64,000 nucleotides of DNA from contig NZ_UEYQ01000012.1 of NCBI RefSeq assembly GCF_900492205.1, positions 51,536 through 115,535 on the forward strand. Reading direction: 5' to 3'. Positions 60,241-64,000 of this stretch are shown here, one piece after another. The notes beneath the pieces were generated by a model that saw nothing but the letters and a program-made list of their open reading frames with translations, did not search any database and was not told where the DNA came from. This DNA comes from Ciceribacter sp. T2.26MG-112.2. GTDB lineage: Bacteria; Pseudomonadota; Alphaproteobacteria; Rhizobiales; Rhizobiaceae. Made by a program: the position numbers and the translations under genes. Position 1 is the stretch's first letter, and each line of letters opens with the position of its first letter.

Positions 60241-60319
60241 GGGGCATCTGAGGCGTCGCCGCATCGGTGCATTGTAATCTTGGCGCCGCTACTTATGGTG
60301 ATCCCTCAAGGGGAATCAC

Positions 60320-63300
60320 ATGTCGTCAAAGTCGCTTGAAAGCATCGTCTCTGCCTTCGGCCATGCCGTGTCGAAGAAGCTCTCAAGTCCGGTCATATCG
60401 GGGGCGCCGGAGGATCAGCTCCGCGGGCCGCTTGAGGCGCTGATCCTTGAGGGCATCGTCGGTCTTCTCGACTATCCGAAGGACGCCGTCGCGCTGATCG
60501 GCGAGACGGCGCTGTCCGAGATCATGACGCGGCCCGACTATGCCGTCACCTTCAAAAAGGCGCTAACCGGCTTCATCGAGGTCAAGGCGCCCGGCAAGGG
60601 GGCCGATCCTCGCCGTTTCCAGGGCCACGACAAGGAGCAGTGGACGCGGCTCAAGTCCTTGCCGAACCTGCTCTACACCGATGGCATGAGCTTTTCGCTG
60701 TGGCGCGACGGCGAGCTGCAGGGGGCGATCGTCCGGCTGGAGGGCGATCTCGAAACGGATGGCAAGGCAGTCAAGGCGCCCGGCGAACTGCTGACGCTGT
60801 TCTCCGATTTCTTCACCTGGACGCCGCAGACGCCAAAGACGCCGCGCCGCCTCGCCGAAGTCAGCGCCCGCCTCTGCCGCCTGTTGCGCGACGAGGTGAG
60901 CGAGCAGCTGGAGCGCGGCAATGTCGCGCTGACCGGACTGGCTGAGGACTGGCGCAAGCTGCTCTTTCCCCAGGCCGACGACGCCCAGTTCGCCGATGGC
61001 TATGCCCAGGCGGTGACCTTCGGCCTGCTGATTGCCCGAACGCGCGACATTCCGCTGTCGAACGGCATCGAGCACGCGGCGATCGATCTGAAGAAGTCGA
61101 ATTCGCTGATCGGCACGGCGCTCGGCCTTCTGACCGACAATGCCGACAATCGCATGGTGCTGAAGACCTCGCTCGACACCATGGCGCGCGTGCTGAACGA
61201 GGTGAACTGGCACGAGGTCGGCAAGAACGATCCCGATGCCTGGCTCTATTTCTACGAGCACTTCCTCGAAGTCTATGACAACACCCTGCGCAAGCGCACC
61301 GGCTCCTACTACACCCCGCCGGAAGTGGTGAACGCCATGGTGCGCCTGGTCGACGAGGTGCTGCGCGGCCCCTTGTTCGAACGGCCCCTGGGCTTTGCCT
61401 CGACCGATGTCACCGTGGCCGACCCCGCCGTCGGCACCGGCACGTTTTTGCTCGGCGTGCTGCGCCGCATCGCCGACACGGTGGCCGGTGATCTGGGCGC
61501 CGGCGCCGTGCCGGCCGCCATCAGCGCCGCCGCCAACCGGCTGATCGGTTTCGAGCTGCAGTTCGGCCCCTTCGCCGTGGCGCAATTGCGGCTGATCGCC
61601 GAATTCCAGGAACTGATGGTGGTCGGAGCCGGCAAATCGGCGACGCTGCCCTCGCTGCGGCTGTTCATTACCGACACGCTCGGCAACCCTTATGTCGAGG
61701 ACGAGCACCTGCCGCAGATGCTGCAGCCGATCGCCACGTCGAGGCGCGAGGCGAACGCGATCAAGAAGGGCCAGCCGATCACCGTGGTCATCGGCAATCC
61801 GCCCTATAAGGAAAAGGCGGAAGGGCGCGGCGGCTGGATCGAGGCCGGCTCCGGCGGCAAGATGGTGGCGCCGATGGACTGGTGGCGCCCGCCGGTGGAA
61901 TGGGGCGTCTCCGCCCACACCAAGCACCTGAAGAACCTCTATGTCTATTTCTGGCGCTGGGCGACCTGGAAAGTGTTCGGCACCGGCAATTATGCCGCAA
62001 CCGGCACGCCCGACCGGGACGAGGAGGGCGTTGTCTGTTACATCACCGTCGCCGGTTTCCTCAACGGTCCCGGTTTCCAGAAGATGCGCGACGACCTGCG
62101 TCGCACCTGCTCGAACATCTGGATCATCGACTGCTCGCCGGAGGGCCACCAGCCGGAAGTGGCGACCCGCATCTTCCAGGGCGTGCAGCAGCCGGTCTGC
62201 ATCGTGATTGCCGCCAAGACGCTCGGCAAGGATCGCGCTGTGCCGGCCAAGGTCCGCTATGTCGCTTTGCCGAAGGGCCGGCGCGAGGAGAAATTCCAGG
62301 CGCTCTCTGCCTTGTCGCTCGATGTCGCCGGCTGGGAGGAGTGTTCGGACGGCTGGCGAGACGGCTTCCTGCCGGAGGCGACCGGCAGCTGGGCGGACAT
62401 GCCGCCGCTGACATCCCTGTTCGTCTATGACGGTTCCGGCGTCATGCCGGGCCGGACCTGGGTGATCGCGCCGGACCGGGAAAGCCTGGCGCGGCGCTAG
62501 GATGCGCTGGTCGCGGAAAAGGACGAGGCGCGCAAGGAGGTGCTGTTCCATCCGCATCTGCGCAATGGCCAGCCAGGCGACAAGCATGTCCGCAAAGAGT
62601 TGAAGGTGGGACTTCACGGTCATGAGCAGCGCCTGTCACCTGTGATGTCCGATCAGGCGTCCGTGATCGGCCCGGCCCGTTACGGTTACCGGACGCTCGA
62701 TCGTCAATGGATCATCCCCGACGGGCGACTTATCAATCAGTCAAACCCGGCTCTTTGGGAGGGCTACTCGTCAAATCAGATTTTTCTGACCGCGCTTGAC
62801 GCTCACTCTCCGACATCGGGTCCTGCTGTCACGATCACCGACCTCATTCCCGATCTTCACCACTACAAAGGTTCCTTCGGCGGTCGCGTGATGCCACTGT
62901 GGCGCGATGCAGCCGCCAGCCAGTCCAATATTCGCCCGGAGCTTCTGGCCTTTCTCGCCGACGCCTATGGGCAGGAGGTGACGCCGGCCGATGTCATGGC
63001 CTATCTCGCCGCCGTGATGGCCCATCCGGCCTTCACCGAACGGTTCAAGGACGATCTCGTGCAGCCCGGCCTGCGCGTGCCGCTGACCACCGATGCCAAC
63101 CTCTTCTTCGAGGCCGTCGCGCTCGGCCGCGAGGTCGTTTGGCTGCATTGCTACGGCGAGCGGTTCGCCGATCCGGCCGCCGGCCGCCCCAAGGGACCAC
63201 CGCGCCTGCCGCCGGCCGAGGCCCCGCGCATTCCCGCCGACGGCGCCATTCCCGGCGCGCCGGAGCCTCTGCCCGACGTGATCGATTACCAGCCGGAGAA

Positions 63301-63646
63301 CCGCCGCCTGATCGTCGGCAAGGGGCATATCGACAACGTCGGTCCCGAGGTTTGGGCCTATGACGTGTCGGGCAAGCAGGTGCTGAAACAATGGTTCAGC
63401 TATCGCAGGCGCGACCGCTCGCGCCCGATCATCGGCGATCGCCGGCCGCCCTCGCCGCTCGACCGGATCCAGCCGGACCACTGGCTGTCCGAATATACGA
63501 CCGACCTGATGAACCTGCTGCACGTGCTCGGGCGGCTGGTGAAACTGGAGCCGGGGCAGGCCGCGCTTCTGCAACGCATCTTGGATAAGCCGCTTCTCGG
63601 CCTTGAAGCCGCCGGCCTTCAAGGCGACAATGGCACCGACTCGTAA
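60320..63646 (+). pseudogene. Single-chain N6-adenine restriction-modification enzyme (type IIG/ISP-like) interrupted by one in-frame TAG
   Basis: The frame runs from ATG 60320 to TAG 62498-62500 and continues in the same frame to 63646 with no other stop. Together it would be 1108 residues. N-terminally there is a PD-(D/E)XK-type site (RPDYAV ... GFIEVKAPGKG); then GSYYTPPEVV, methyltransferase motif I DPAVGTGTFLLG and motif IV VIGNPPYKEK; the part beyond the stop has DALVAEKDEARKEVLFHPHL, YGYRTLDRQWIIPDGRLINQ and YKGSFGGRVMPLWRD, the conserved C-terminal blocks of type ISP-like enzymes. The TAG falls where relatives appear to have Trp, so TGG to TAG is likely. It is inactivated, made as two pieces, or read through. 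Confidence 0.85.
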
Positions 63647-63665
63647 GAACGATATGGCGTAAGGC

Positions 63666-63938
63666 ATGAGCAGAGCCCAACTCGATATGTTTGCCACGCA
63701 GGAGGATCTTTTTCCTGCCGAGCCGGCCTCCTATGCGCCGGACCCCGAGCGCGTGCGCGGCAAGCTCAACGCTGTGCTTTCCGAACTGCGCCAGGCCGAG
63801 ACCATGCCCTGGGACCGCAAGAAGCGCGCCTATCATCAACTGTTGTTTCCCCAGATGACCCGTTCGCTTCCAGAGGAAGAGGCCGCGCAATTGAAGCTGG
63901 CCTTCGAGGCGGAACTGCAGCGGCTGAACGCCGCCTGA
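63666..63938 (+). CDS. Small protein downstream of the restriction-modification gene, 90 residues
   Basis: The product MSRAQLDMFATQEDLFPAEP continues into a helical domain (VRGKLNAVLSELRQAETMPW, RAYHQLLFPQMTRSLPEEEA). I know no characterised function, but its position 19 bp after the interrupted restriction-modification gene suggests co-transcription and a possible regulatory or accessory role. No helix-turn-helix is evident. The remaining 62 bp to the window end show nothing recognisable. Confidence 0.7.
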   Translation: MSRAQLDMFATQEDLFPAEPASYAPDPERVRGKLNAVLSELRQAETMPWDRKKRAYHQLLFPQMTRSLPEEEAAQLKLAFEAELQRLNAA

Positions 63939-64000
63939 GGGATTGGCGGCCTTCGGCTTCGGCGCGCTGCGTAGGCTGCTCCCACCCCTCCCACTCAAAC

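Noticed and set aside
60563..62623. 686-codon minus-strand open frame opposite the restriction-modification gene
   Set aside because: It has no recognisable domain or ribosome-binding site, and conserved methyltransferase motifs are on the plus strand. It also spans the amber codon by chance.

Overview
The window reads as chromosomal DNA of a GC-rich alphaproteobacterium, most likely Hyphomicrobiales/Rhizobiaceae. Pointers are a Ros/MucR zinc-finger regulator, the seven-gene Mrp (Pha) antiporter operon, a glycosyltransferase/HlyD pair matching rhizobial mixed-linkage glucan synthesis (BgsBA), the DUF1214/DUF1254, DUF1491, DUF5330 and DUF6456 families, FNR/FixK-type boxes, CtrA-like boxes and several families of intergenic palindromic repeats. 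Genus cannot be fixed from sequence reading alone.

Layout. 1-1.5 kb: the end of an EAL phosphodiesterase gene, then a HigB/HigA-like toxin-antitoxin pair. 1.5-10 kb: stress and redox genes (sulfide:quinone reductase-like flavoprotein, AI-2E family permease, SDR/AraC divergent pair, Tat-exported VOC protein, universal stress protein behind a perfect FNR-type box, DksA-like protein, predicted hydrolase and methyltransferase). 10-13.5 kb: an accessory patch with parDE, a complete IS1182-family element with 4-bp target duplication, two small lower-GC genes (one frameshifted) and a second, truncated copy of the parE 3' end. 13.5-22.3 kb: small metabolic genes, an orphan PD-(D/E)XK nuclease-like gene beside a 55-codon small gene and a tRNA-like remnant, a transglutaminase/DUF302 operon and MsrB. 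22.6-28.9 kb: mrpABCDEFG, with a palindromic repeat element inserted between mrpC and mrpD. 29-31.4 kb: mucR, then a DnaA-domain-IV-like protein coupled to a DUF6456 protein. 31.6-36 kb: a cache-domain membrane sensor convergent with a bgsBA-like polysaccharide operon. 36-44.5 kb: SufE, a DivJ/PdhS-like histidine kinase, a peptidoglycan-binding membrane protein, a soluble chemotaxis receptor and a GH25 lipoprotein. 44.9-53.5 kb: transaldolase, an Ada-like regulator/methyltransferase, Nth, CysZ-like protein, DUF2336, DUF1214/DUF1254 and a FitAB-type toxin-antitoxin pair. 53.6-60.2 kb: a lower-GC two-gene unit, Gre factor, diguanylate cyclase, class A penicillin-binding protein and YcgN. 60.3-63.9 kb: a large single-chain restriction-modification gene interrupted by one in-frame amber codon, plus a small downstream partner.

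The least ordinary items are the amber-interrupted restriction-modification gene, the small gene at 17298-17465 whose stop codon lies in the loop of its own terminator, the palindromic element that has become the leader and probably the ribosome-binding site of mrpD, the duplicated parE ends around the IS-bearing segment, and the frameshifted TIGR03067-like and histidine-rich genes. No rRNA, CRISPR array, replication origin or confident complete tRNA was seen.
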